The position numbers and the translations under genes were made by a program. 64,000 bases of DNA from Cardinalis cardinalis (lineage: Eukaryota > Chordata > Aves > Passeriformes > Cardinalidae), in assembly GCA_014549065.1 (NCBI GenBank), contig JACDOX010000083.1, positions 1,850,611 to 1,914,610 of the forward strand, in the 5' to 3' direction. Shown here one piece after another: positions 25,681 through 38,034 of the stretch (position 1 is its first letter; each line of letters opens with the position of its first letter). The notes below the pieces were generated by a model. It worked only from the letters and a program-made list of their open reading frames with translations. It had not been told where the DNA came from and did no database searches.

Positions 25681-27810
25681 CAATATAAAGCTGAGTATAA
25701 TATAGTAAATACATAACTATCCACTCTTACCCAGCCTTTCTTCCCCTCCTTATTCCCTCCTGGGCCAGATTCACACATGCCTCTCCTCTCTTTCATATTG
25801 CAAGGGCAGCTATTGAGGCAGACAGCAAAACTGACAGAAGTTGAACAGATTGCAAAGGACCAAATTCTGTCTTCAGAGCCAAGGAGAAAGCCCATCTGTG
25901 GCTCCAAAGGTATCCCTTCGAAAGAAAATGTGTCATCCTTCAGAAACCTGTGCTTCTGTTTTTCTCCCTGTTGGAGGTTTCATCAGATCAATGCTCTTAC
26001 TGAGTCCTGGAAATGCAAGCAGTAGAGAGAACTGTTTTTTTACAGAGGGGACCTAGGATGCTGTCTGGGTCACTCTTGTATAGATTTATATTCTAGGCAG
26101 TTCCATGGTTTTGAAAAAGAGATCAGGATTCATGAATGGAAGCAAGCATATAAATGGCTGACTTAATATCTTTATTGTAGAAATTACTTCAGCTATTTTA
26201 TCTGCTCCTGAGCTTGTTGGGTTGGGGTTTTTGGGTAGCAAAGTCAATGGAGCTGAATCAGTCCTTCAGCAGGCACAGCATGAATGTGTGCATATCTGGT
26301 TTTACCAATAACAGGGCATTTTATATTCATTTTTTGGCCACTTGTGGTAGTTCAATTTTAAATTGAAAGGTCGGAAAGTGAGAGTAGTAACTGAACATTG
26401 AGAATTGAATATTTCACTTGCTTGATTTACAGCAGAAGCACTTCTTTATGCCCTTGAAGATTCAGAAATATATGGGAGAAAAAAAAGAGAATTAAGAAAG
26501 GTGGCTTCCATGAATTAGTGTGAAAAGAATGAATAGTGTAGTCTGATCAGACAGTACAAAAGACTGCATATGGTAGGTGCTGGTTACGCTAAGGTAAAGA
26601 GGTACATTTGGGAAAAAAACAAAGTCTTTAGAGAGGGCATTGTGGACCTGCCCTGAAATCAGCTGTAATACTTGGATTCATTTCCATGGCACAGGTTGGG
26701 CTGTCTATTTAGTCTTCAAAATAATCTTTGATGTGACTGTATTCTCAGTGACACCCCTGTGGAGCAGAGTGAATGGAAAGCCTTGGTCTCTCCATAAAGA
26801 AGCCTCAGCCTTGGGAGTGCCTCTGAATTTAGACTTGGATTTTTAAATCCCCCATCTTGGGTGACAGCGAATAGCATAGGGGAAGGAGAAAATAAAAATG
26901 GTGTTATCAGAGAGCAAACTCCAAGTGCTGTTTGACTTTATGAGGAGAACAGCTGACTAACTCAGCCACAGTACAGTCTTAGTGTGTACCGTGACAGAAG
27001 CCAGTGCGGACTGATCAGAAGATTCAGGGCAAGAGCCTGAAAAACATTCTGTTTTCACCTATGCAGAATGGGAAACTTGCTCTGGTGTGTTCAGGATGTG
27101 CATATAGCTGGCAGATAATGTGCTCCTCCTGTTTTTGTTACCTAGTAGGTAGTTAGAAAATAGCGTAACACAACATGTTCAGAGGGAGAAAGGTGTGGCC
27201 TAGACATTTGAAAAGCAAATAAAACTAGTATGATGTCAGTCACTGCATCGAACTTTCTCACCTTTGTTTTTATCTGAGAAAAAAATGTGAGAAAAAATTG
27301 GCAGTGTAAAGGGATACTGAAAGAATGACATATTTGTCTGTTAAGTATAAATATGAACAGCTATGGAGATCTGGTGCTGTGGTGCTAGGTTTTAACTCCA
27401 GTAACATTCATCTAGTGCCAGGAAACACTAGATTTAGTACCTGAGGGATTGCAGTCTCAAATACCTTCTACATTTTGTTTTAATATGCTGCCAAGAATTT
27501 AAATTGGTAAAAGCTGGGGACTGACAAAAACTTGATCCCCAAGAGTTTTTCTGGCACAGATTTATCAGGGAATATGGTGCCATTATTTTTATTGTAATTT
27601 TTTTTTTTGTGGTGGTGGTTGGGGAGCTCATTTATAACTCTGTGACTTCTACTCCCAGATGTATTTTTAAAAATCTTAAATAAACAAAGGGTTTTATTTT
27701 CTTGGTGGTGCTAGGAGCTGTCATTCATTTTATATACAATATGCCTACTTGGATTGTAGTCATTTTAACATACTTCTTGAAAGATCCAGAGCAGCAACAA
27801 AAAAAGAAAT
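25681..27810. other. unique DNA, no gene seen
   Basis: No exon, RNA gene or transposon is recognised. A GT-rich run (TTTTTTTTGTGGTGGTGG) lies near 27600-27620. Confidence 0.5.
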
Positions 27811-27923
27811 GAAAAAGAAAAAAGAAAAAAGAAAAAAGAAAAAAGAAAAAANAAAAAGAAAAAAGAAAAAAGAAAAAAGAAAAAAGAAAAAAGAAAAAAG
27901 AAAAAAGAAAAAAAAAAGAAAAG
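27811..27923 (+). repeat. GAAAAAA heptanucleotide array
   Basis: About 16 units of GAAAAAA, with a few five-A variants, run almost without interruption. One undetermined base sits at 27852. The lysine/glutamate-rich frame on plus and the phenylalanine-rich frame on minus are artefacts of the repeat. Confidence 0.95.
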
Positions 27924-28398
27924 ACTATGGGGTACACACTCCATCCAAACCACTACCACCCATCTGGTGCCTCTCTGTTCCAGTGAGGGATGAACTTATA
28001 GTGTGTAGTAAAAATAGGCAACTCTCTTAGGCCTAGTCCTGCATTCACTGATGTCAACAACCAGCATCTGTTTTGCAATAAATATGTAATGGGAGGAAGC
28101 ATTTCACAGGGAAATATGGGCTTGCAAGGGAAAAGTTAGACTTCTCTTGGAGACAGACATCTAACAAAATAACATTTAACCTTTATTGGACTTATTTAAC
28201 CTCTTTAGCTTCCCACTAGATAGAAGGTCCCTGTAATGCTTGAATGAAAAGCAAAGCTAAGAAACTCCCTTCTATATTACAATCATAATGGAAGGACCCA
28301 AATTAGTTGGTGTAAGATCTAGATCAATTTTATAACATTGGATAGGAAGGCAAAGAGGGAATCTAATTTGAATGTGAATTGTGTTGTCTGTTTTGCAG

Positions 28399-28463
28399 GC
28401 CAGAGAAACTTCCTTCCCTTGAAGAGGAGACTGCTAGGATAGTCTTAGAGCTGCTCTGTAAAG
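28399..28463 (+). other. candidate internal exon, 65 bases, function unknown
   Basis: A pyrimidine/T-rich stretch ending TCTGTTTTGCAG precedes 28399, and AAAG|GTGAGG follows 28463. Both are good splice signals. One frame, starting at base 28400, is open throughout and would encode 21 residues, PEKLPSLEEETARIVLELLC plus K. I do not recognise the peptide. The length leaves one base over at each end of the frame, which is compatible with an internal exon. No matching neighbouring exon was found, so chance or a noncoding RNA exon are equally possible. Confidence 0.2.
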
Positions 28464-31400
28464 GTGAGGAACACCTTCACTCTTGAGCCTTTGAGGTTTA
28501 TGTAACTGACCTGCAAACCCTTTACACATATGAAACAGGCAACTACAAATAAACCCTCTGCCAAATAGGTTTAGTCACTTACTGAAGGTGATACAGCAAA
28601 TAAATAGAACAGAAAATAAAATCAAAGAACTTTCAGCTTCCCAGATTTATGCTTATTCCATCAGGTCAGGTTGTAGCCAACAGCAGCACATTGAAAACAC
28701 AAAAGTAATATATAAAATAGTATCTTTATGGTTCCGCATTGCTCTCACATACCATAGCCAGGTCTCCCTAAATGTACTTTCAAGTTCACTAAGTAACAGT
28801 TTATAGGGTTTGGAGGTTTTTTGCAAAAAGAATTTCTCATCTTGTCCCTTGAACAGACACAGCATAGCTTGCACTGCCCAGAATGCCTTCAATTTTACTA
28901 TACAACTAGGTTAGATCTCTTAGGACTTGTACTCTTTCTTATACCTGTGTTACGGATAAGCTATCCACCAGATTTTTTCTTCCCTGTAGCTCAAAGTACA
29001 AGATAAAATTCCTTCCACCTGTTGGGTAAAAAAAATTATTCTATAGAAGCTATGTTGGTTTTGGTCTTCTCTTGAATTTTGCTAATAAAAGCACAAGCAC
29101 AATAGTTTTCTTATTTAAAAAATTATTGCTGAGGTTTATAGTCTGCCTTTACCTTGAAGGAACACAAAACACTTTTCAAATTGCAGCTTGGACCTGGCAA
29201 GCTTCTGTGCCCTCACAGCGTCCCATTGACTTGAATGATGTTCCCAACACATAAAGATTTCTCCATATGGATCCACTTGCAGACCTGGCCCTCAAGGCAC
29301 AATTTGTCCCTATGCCAAGAGAATAAAAGCACTTTGAAGAAAGGAAATTTTATACATTTCAGGTCAGAGTTTCCACCTGGGCTTTGTTCCTAATGGAAGA
29401 ACAGGGGTTGTGAGTTTCTAAAAGTGATAGATCTTCTAGGTTCTACTGAAGACCCCAGCACTAGACCCCCATTCCTTTTTGGGCCCCAATACAGCACTGT
29501 TTTCTGAGCAGCCATATTGCCTTTTCTGTATTCCTCTGCACATGAAATCTACCTCTCCTGCATGCTGCTCCCATTCATCTGAGGGAGTACACACACCCAC
29601 ATGTGTCACGCACTTTCCATCCCCGGCATTGAGGAGGATGGGATTATTCCCCTTGCTCAAGGGGACGCTGGCAGTGCTAGGGATGACAGTGCTGTAGCTG
29701 ACAGTCTGTCCTCAAAGGAAATATGCCTCAACAGATGACTGGGCATAATCTCAGCAAAGGTCCCTGAGCAGTCTTCTACAGAACTGAGTGATGGGGAGGA
29801 CACTAGTGCAGCATCAGTACCTTAGCCATTCTCCTTCCCTGAGGTATACCTTATGGATGTGTTTCTCCTGCTCTCCAAAAGCAAAAATAAATCCCAAGTA
29901 CTTTATAAACAGTGTTCAGTCTATATAACACCCTGTAGAAATTAAAACACCCATTGACAGGGAGATTTGATAAGTAATGTCCCTCATTTCTGTCATAGGT
30001 GGAATTTAGCTGGCTAAATACAAAGATTAGGATACCTAGATTAATATACCTAATCATTAAAGATTTGCATAAAATATCTGGAGATTGTAAGGGCAAACGC
30101 TTTCACTTTAAGCTGACTTCCAACTGCAGCCCACATGACAAAAGGTCCAGATGTTTGTTCATTGCCTTCTCTGTGTAAACGTCATGCATAGCCATTACTA
30201 TATGTAGTTGGTCATGCACTACATATGTAAGTGCATAAACTACAAAAAACAATTTCAAGCACTCTTCTTCTACACTGACAATTTCTGCTGCAATTAGGAA
30301 TAGGTGCATCTCATAATTAGGGGCTCTAAAGAGTAGAAAGTAGAAACTGCATACCTTTAGCATGGAAGGTTAAAATCTTAACAGCCTACTTGCAAATTAG
30401 CAACATGGAGAACAAATTCTTAAATTTGGACTTCTGAAAATTGCTTGCAGGTGTGACATAGTGCAACTTGTCCCACACTAAATTTATAGTGAATTTATGT
30501 TAAACTTGCAGAGCCATTTCATTTAGTAAAAACATCTAACAAACGTTTTCACACTGTTCTGGAAATACTCAATGCATGATTTGTAATGGGAAAGGTAAAA
30601 TACTCTAGATAGGTAAAATACTCTATCAAAACAAATGCATAAAACTGTCTTATTTTAGACTACATTTAATGCAAGAAACATGCACATCTACTAAAATCCC
30701 CTGTTCAGCCTTTCCACTTGAAGCATGTGTTCATTAATTGCTTGAATGTTCCACATTGTCTTAACTAGCTAGAAGCATCATTGCTGAATACGCTCCCCAC
30801 AATCACCTCAGATCAATGCAGTGGTAGGTCTCCTTTCATCCCTAGGCAAACAACCCCCCTCCAACAACAGAGGTCCTTTGCAGGCACAGGGCCCTGATTT
30901 ATGTTTAATGCAGCAGTGTTTTTACTGCTTTTGGCACAAGATATTTGAAAGAGGTGAAAAAGACACACAGGCAAAAGTCTGTTTAGAAAACAATTCCAAC
31001 ATAAGCACCATATGCCTTCGACTCATAGGCTCATTTCCAGGCAAGCCACCACAGCAAGCACAACAATTAGCCCAGGTTTAATTTTTTTCTCCCTTAAGAA
31101 GTGGATGGGGGTGTGGGGGAGAGTAAAGAGAGCAAGTGAGTAGGAAAGTGTTGCTTCCTTCCTATTAAAAGGAAAATCCTATTGGATTTCATATTATTAT
31201 TTTTTTCTAACTGCTTTTCTTTCCTTTTGCTGGTTTACTACCTGTATCTATCTATCCCTACGGAGTTTAAAAGCCTCAAGTAAGTATTATTAGGTTTTTA
31301 GTGTGTATTTTCTAATTTTGTGTGTCTGGGTGTGTGTGCACACTTGTGTTGGAAGCAGTTAAACCCTCATGCAAGAAGGAGCATGCTGGCTTTAATTGAC

Positions 31401-33259
31401 ATTGGTCCATAGGTAGGGATGGCAGTTTGCACCAGCAGGGACCATGCCTGCACACTGTCCCATTCATTCTTAGAAGTGCAGACGTCAAGCTTGTGTTGTA
31501 CATAATTTTCATATTTGGTCAAATCTTTTGATATGCACATGAACTATATTTATCTGGGCTGAGAAAAGAAAGTCCACATTGCTAGAATAAAGGTAGTAGC
31601 TACGGCAGTAAAAACAGAATAAATAGTTTTGTTGCCCCTTGGTCTATGTTATTGGTGATCAGGATAAAATCTTTAATTAACTTCACCAAAAATGAGGCTG
31701 AGAAGACCATGCCAGGGCACAAGGGAGATAGGACTTTACAAAAGGGTGCTATCACTATCTCTACAAGAACTGAAAACTTAAAGGCTCCCCAACATTCAAG
31801 ATTGAAGTTGTTTTTATTTTTCCTGTAATTCAAAGTCCTGTGATGTCTGGAGCTTTAAAGGAATAGGGAGCAAAGAGAGATCATCCTTGTGGTTCACACC
31901 AAGAGGAGGGGGCTTAACCGCAAGCAGTAGTCATTATCATCAGACACCTGGAAAAAACCAACAAGATTTAAAATTTAAACAGCATAGTATCTACAGCTGA
32001 AGATAATCCATTCCTCTAGTGCAAGATGTATATCATTATTATTTGATCAGTAATGGCTGAAAGAGCTCAAATTATGAGTTTGAAACCAAAAAATGGTTTC
32101 TCTCAAATTATTCAATGCATAATAAACCATTTTCATAATTCAATCAAAGTATAGAAAAATATATTTACTGAATATTTTTTGCATTGAATCTAAAGACATT
32201 ATTTGCAAATAAGTTTTGAGGTTTCTTGGCCAGTTCCATTGTATTTAGGGTGTTCTCCCATGTTATCCCAGGGTACCCATGCTTTTACAAGTGTGCCTTT
32301 CTAGGGTGAAGGAAAAACCACTTCTAGGAGCATGTGAAATCATGTTTAGCTTGTTGCTAGATCTTCAGAAATAAACAAAATTTCTGCTAGGAGTGAACGA
32401 GTCTGTAACAGGAAAAGCTTCCTCCATTCCCTTTGTCATTATCTGTACTTGGAAATTATCAAATTCTACTCCAGGTCTTAGTAAGGGACAGATCCTTTCT
32501 CTTTTTTTGAAAAAAAAAGAAAAAAAGGAGAGAGTAGAAAAATTCAAGAAAATTCATACAGAATGAGGGTCGAGAGGAGGAGGATGTATGGAAAGGTGGT
32601 AATTTCCTTATGTTGTTAAAAGCAAATTGAAAGCCCCAAAAGCTAATGCCAGAGACATCATCTGCCCAAAGCTCCCAAGGCACTTAACAAACATCAGCTG
32701 ACATGTCTGTCACTGAGGAGAGCATCATTAGCAGGAATTTAGCTCAGGATTAACAGCATTCTGGGAAGTTAGTTGACACATTCACAACCATGGTTGCCCC
32801 ACCAATTGAGGAGTTTCCCACTCTAACAGTGTCGTCCTGCTTGAACATCCTCCTCCAAAATCCTGCCTGACAGCACACAATCTTAAGAAAGGATGAAATT
32901 AGGTTTGTCTTAAAGATGAGATTTCTTTTGTGAAAAAGCCAGTGATCCTTTTGTTCAGTATTTCCTTTGTTTTGGTACAACAGAGATGTCAGCAAAGGGA
33001 AAAATGAGACAAGATCAAGATCCCAAGACAAGTCAATTCCACTAGTGTGTGATGACTGTGCCAGAGTGCTCTGTTAGACCAGCAGCTATAAGGCGAAAAT
33101 ATTTGTGACAATAACAGTGTGACACCAGAAAAGAGAGGAGGCGGGGAGGAAAAATTTCTGGAATGAAGAGAATTAGCTAGGGGTCAAGGGGCTGGGAGCA
33201 TGAATGGCAAGGTGGAAGCATAGAAAGAAATGCATCTGGGAGAGAGATCTTTTCTGGGC
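28464..33259. other. unique DNA, no gene seen
   Basis: Almost 5 kb has no recognised exon or transposon. Short TG-rich text occurs near 31320-31345. Two A-rich runs lie near 32508-32527. Confidence 0.5.
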
Positions 33260-33402
33260 TTTTTTGTTTTTGGTTTTTGTTTTGGGGTTGGTTTTTTTTT
33301 GTGGGTTGGTTTTCATTTTGGTTGTTTGGGGGTTTTTTTGGTTTTTTTTTTTTTTTTTTGCTTTTTGTTGGGTTGTTTTTTTTTTTTTTTTATCTTTACA
33401 TT
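33260..33402 (+). repeat. T/G-only low-complexity tract
   Basis: For about 140 bases the plus strand is almost entirely T and G, with T runs up to 17 and GGTT/GGGG interruptions. The phenylalanine/glycine/tryptophan-rich frames that cross it are composition artefacts and not a membrane protein. Confidence 0.85.
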
Positions 33403-33830
33403 TTTAATATTGTGGGGCTTTTTGCTTTCCTTTGTTTTTCTAAATACTGGAGGTGGGTAACTCGAGTTTGGAAGTTGAGATGCAGACCCAAAAAATACAG
33501 TACTGCAAGTGCAAAATCAAATTTCCCTGTCTCTGGACTCTTTGCCAGCCTTGGCTTTTACAGCCTCTAGCCCTTCTTTGCCCCGTCTGCCCTTCAGTCA
33601 CATTTCAGTCTGTATCTGGACAATGCTTTGTGTAGGTTCATGAAATCCTATCAATCCACTCTTTTCAAAGTATCAGGCTAGCAATCTGTCTGCCCCATTG
33701 AGTACAAATTCATATATCCTCCTGCCTCCTCACCCTTTTTCTTCTTTCTTTTTTTTTCCCTGGCAATTAAAAAAGCAAAATCTAAGACCAAACAAATCAA
33801 TGTTTACGGATTTGTAATAAGTTTCTTTCC
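33403..33830. other. unique DNA, no gene seen
   Basis: No exon, RNA gene or transposon is recognised. A C/T-rich run near 33720-33770 is the only compositional feature. Confidence 0.45.
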
Positions 33831-33850
33831 ATTTATTTATTTATTTATTT
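33831..33850. repeat. TTTA tetranucleotide microsatellite
   Basis: Five consecutive ATTT units form a short, perfect tetranucleotide array. Confidence 0.85.
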
Positions 33851-34184
33851 CCTCTTCAGTCACTAAAGAAGCAGCAGCAACTTGCAAGGAGCAGTTGTTG
33901 CCAGAGGGTGAATCATAGCTATATTGATTTGATTATGTAAAAGCTCAGAGGAACCTAAAGCCAGATACAGAAATATCTCATAGTCCAAACCCTGTGGGAC
34001 ACACACTAGTAAAAAAGCAATCTTTATATTGTTCCTGATAAAAGCATCATTAGTTTCCTCACAGTGAAACCATTTCTCTGCTGATACAGTATATGGTTTT
34101 CCTTTTCTCTAGAATCCACTCAGACATAATTAACACTCAGTTACGAGACTTCAGGTTTCCTCTGGAGTGTGCACTTTGAGGCTG

Positions 34185-34390
34185 TTGAGAGCGTGGGTGC
34201 ACAATCCTGAGCATCTCTGAGTCGCTCGCTCGCCTCTCTGCAGAGCAGGGTCTGGCCTCCGGGGTGGGGCGTGGAGTGCGCTGCGCCAGAGTTTCAGCAC
34301 CCTCACTTGCACTCTCACTTGCACCCCCAGTTTGGTGGGGCTTAGGAGGTCCAGCACTGCTGCCAGTGCTCTGCCAGAAAACGTCTCTCA
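34185..34390. promoter_or_regulatory. small CpG-rich patch, candidate regulatory element
   Basis: Within 34191-34287 there are eight CpGs, including GTCGCTCGCTCG and GTGCGCTGCGCC, in a neighbourhood where CpG is otherwise rare. GC content is clearly raised for about 200 bases. A GGGGTGGGGCGTGG word resembles a GC-box (SP/KLF-type). No recognised exon flanks it. It could be a distal promoter, an enhancer or the remnant of a GC-rich retroelement. Confidence 0.3.
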
Positions 34391-36939
34391 CCCCGCTCCA
34401 GGCTTCATACCACAACAAAGGCACAAAATCACATGGAACTGCGCAGATAGACTCCTTCCCTGCTTTTCACAACAAAATGCCTGCATCTGTGATTTTCTGC
34501 AGAGCAGCTCCTCAGGGAAACACTCTGCTGCCATAACTGGCTTGAAGGTGGGCTGGAAAAAGCAGGGGCAAAGAGTTTAAACTAAAACATCATAGAGAGC
34601 TAAGGCTGTACATTTTTACTTACACTTCTATTAATCACGCAGCTAATATCTGGGCAGACTGAAACTGGGATAGGCAATTCAGCAACTCCAGGTCTTTCTG
34701 TGTACTGTGAAGGAAGAATACAACCCATTTTTTTGAAACCGATCTTACAAGTTAATGCCTTCATTATAGAAGAAAGATGTATTGTAAGTCAATCTACTTC
34801 ATTCACCTCTAGTTCTCTCTTTCTTACCAATTTCAGTCTTCTTTTGGCCCAACCAAAGGAAAATACCAATGAAGTTTAACATCCCTTGTTCAAATCTGCA
34901 ATGCGGGCCTTGGCTGTAAGATAATGTAAAGTGTTACCATGATACTAAACGTGATGTGAGACAGATATGGCACAGCTATGCTTCTTGCTAAAATACTACG
35001 TGCTTCAGAGAGGAAACTTCATGTAGGTGAGAGAAGGGAAAGGACAGAAAGACTCATTTCAACGCTTGCACCTGTCTTCTCTTCAAATCAATGTGAAGAC
35101 TCCTCAAGGAAACTTTAAGACATCTGGGAGTTTTGCTGACAACTCTGAAGGATTCATACACATACAATTTGAAACAATGCCAGAAAACTCAAAATGTCTA
35201 AATGTGATGATTTTGGGGGATCATTTTACCTAGTTTCAAAAACCTTTAACCTTATTGCAGTATCACTAACATAAGAATGTTTTTGTCCCATACTCTTGAA
35301 TTGCCAAACAATTTGGATTACTATAAACCAGAAAATTAACCTCTTTTTTTTGTCTGTGTCTCTCTCAAAACTCAATTCATGTCTTTTTCTTTCACAGAGC
35401 AGTTCCATTGGCTGCAATCCTGGCTGGTGTATGCCCCACCATGTAGTTACATACAGGCTAAAGCACAACATTTAGGAGACTTGCAAAAATGCAGCCTGCT
35501 GAGCATTTTGCATAACCAGTGCTTGAGAAGAAAGGCTGTTCACATAAATTATTTATTCAGCCTACCATTTGCAGTGATTTTTCATTATCAACACAGGAAT
35601 AATTCCAGTGGTTTCAGGTCTCTTCACCCGCTTTGGCAGTATCCACAAAGGTAGGGGTGTGACTGTATGACACATCGAGTGTAGGATAGCAACCTGTCTG
35701 CCTGATTCATTTGTTCAAGTAGGATGGATCCCTGCTGTTCAAAGCTATCTCTGTCTCCCATTGCAATGTGGTGCTGAATCCAGAGAGCACCGCAAAATAC
35801 TGTCCTCAGCAGTGAGAGCGGAGACCACTTCAGGTCTCTGGGTTGAACCTGGTGCATAGTCCCTGGATGTCTTTTAGCACAAAAAGTGAAAACAAATCTC
35901 ATGAAAAGAGAGCTTCAGTTATTGGAGAAACAAGTGATTCACCCATCTTTCACACATTAGCATAGGAAGTTTCTAATAAAATATTAAGTGCACTGAGATA
36001 TGGTGTTTTTACTCTGAATTCTGCACACATTTACACTTGAATCACATGAATTAAGAGTCTTATTCTGACAAACCTGTGGTCTTTGGTGGTTTTAATTGTA
36101 ACTTAAAAGAATACTTAACCTTTTGCATGACCTTTGCAATCTGAGTGATCTGCTAGCATGGCTTACAGCATTACAAGTCTGTTCAAACCATACACAGATA
36201 TTTGCTCCTTCAGTTCTCTCAGCATTCAAAACAGGTGAGCCTGACACCTCACTTGTGACCAGGAGAACTGCTCACATTTGATGGATGACATGTGATTTGA
36301 ACATATTTGTGATAAAACAAAACCTAAGACTGCCTGGATCCACTCTCTCTGAAGTCCTCAAAAACTTTTACCCAAAGCAGCTGATATGTTCACAAAAAAG
36401 GCACATGAGAAAACCTTGTGTGAGAAAGAGTAAAAAACCCAAATTATTTTTTAAGCAAATGCTGCAGTTTGGGAGTAGCTGACGCACAATTTTGTTTTTA
36501 ATAGATTTACTGACTGAAATACTTTTTAATTAGAAATGTTTTAATTAGAAGTCACTTTCATACATTATATACCAAAAAGATAGAGTTCATCTTAATTTAT
36601 CTGAAAATATAAGCATTTCTGTTTTAGAGAGAATTTGTGCTTACCACTCACTGAAATTAAGTTGTTATGATTGTCTTTCTTGTCTGTAGCAATCTAGGTG
36701 TTTCTTTTGTACAAAAACCAGGCATCAATGTAAGCATCAAAGAAAACCCAGGACCAAAACCACTGACACAGGTAAAATAACAAGATGGCAAATGTGAAAC
36801 TTCATTTCGATAAGTCTTGCAACTGAAAATGTGGCAAACAGAATTGTTTAACTTCACATAACAAACATCCCTATGTTTTGGTTTTAGTCTACATTTATTC
36901 ATCAAGAAACCCTTCTTGTACAAAAGGTGTTCTCACATT
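34391..36939. other. unique DNA, no gene seen
   Basis: No exon, RNA gene or transposon is recognised. Open frames are below 100 codons and without domain features. Confidence 0.5.
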
Positions 36940-37340
36940 GAATAATGCTCAGTTCATTGGCTTATTCTCTGCAAGAATTAATAAACCCCTGAAAAATTGC
37001 TGTGCACAACAGGTTTAATAGCTCTGTCCGGCTGCTTCCCAATCTCTTCTTCTGGAAAATAAAGCAAACTCTATCTATAAATCAAGGCCACTGAAATGAA
37101 GGCCAGTTGCACATCACAGAGAATGATTTTATAGGTGGAACGTGAGCTTGCTAATTTCTAGAATAAATTATTGTGCTTTATTGAAAGCAGTTCCATTTAC
37201 ACTTTTAGTTGCAAAGACTTAAAAACAAAATCACAAGCCCTGTAATGGGCTAATTTTAACATGCCTTTTTTTTCAGGCAGCTCTCAGTATAAAATGTTTA
37301 GCTGACAATGTGCCAGGAAATCTGTTTCATTAAAATAAAC
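36940..37340. promoter_or_regulatory. candidate conserved noncoding element
   Basis: This AT-rich, repeat-free block has GCTAATTTCTAGAATAAATT, GGGCTAATTTTAACATGCC and CAGCTCTCAGTATAAAATG words. It includes several TAAT cores and E-box/half-palindromic text. It resembles developmental enhancer sequence in texture; conservation is untested. Confidence 0.25.
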
Positions 37341-37719
37341 ACTGATACACTCATTGTGAAGTTATCTCACTTACAATATCAATGATCTTTAATAGAGTTG
37401 TTTTATTACTGGAATAACATTTCTGTCTAACAAGTCTGGAGTCAATATTTAACAGATTTAGGTCAGATTTAGCAATAGAATTTTGCAAAAACCTGGGAAG
37501 ACTGAATTCTGGCTGAAAACTCATAAAGTAGGTTTACACATTACAAAATGAGCATTTTCATAAATATGCATGTCTCATAAATATTTGAGAAAAAAATGAA
37601 ATGAGATCCAATATCTAAATGATTGTCTAATTAATAATTCTTTTGATAGGGTAGTCTTGAATACATATTAACCACGTGAGAAGAAAGAGAAAAGAGAGAA
37701 AGAAAGAAACAAGGAAGAA
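37341..37719. other. AT-rich unique DNA, no gene seen
   Basis: AT-rich sequence leads into the GA-rich approach of the third AAGG array. No exon or transposon is seen. Confidence 0.5.
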
Positions 37720-38034
37720 GTGGAATAAGGAAATGAGGAAACAAGGAAAGGAAGGAAGGCAGGGAGGAAGGAAGGAAGGNNNNNNNNNNNNNNNNNNNNN
37801 NNNNNNNNNNNNNNNNNNNNNNNNNNNNNNNNNNNNNNNNNNNNNNNNNNNNNNNNNNNNNNNNNNNNNNNNNNNNNNNNNNNNNNNNNNNNNNNNNNNN
37901 NNNNNNNNNNNNNNNNNNNNNNNNNNNNNNNNNNNNNNNNGGAAGGAAGGAAGGAAGGAAGGAAGGAAGGAAGGAAGGAAGGAAGGAAGGAAGGAAGGAA
38001 GGAAGGAAGGAAGGAAGGAAGGAAGGAAGGAAGG
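37720..38034. repeat. AAGG array with degenerate left edge and 161-base gap
   Basis: The left edge has GGAAATGAGGAAACAAGGAA and GGAAGGCAGGGAGG, then a 161-base undetermined run (37780-37940), then about 94 bases of perfect AAGG. Upstream, 37677-37720 is a looser GA-rich run. The left-edge word is shared with the array at 22915-23197. Confidence 0.95.

Noticed and set aside
27749..28030. Lysine/glutamate-rich coiled-coil-like frame
   Set aside because: It is a translation of the GAAAAAA array.
33204..33570. Hydrophobic F/W/G-rich frames that look like membrane segments
   Set aside because: They are translations of a T/G-only tract, as shown by the similar bias in all three plus frames.
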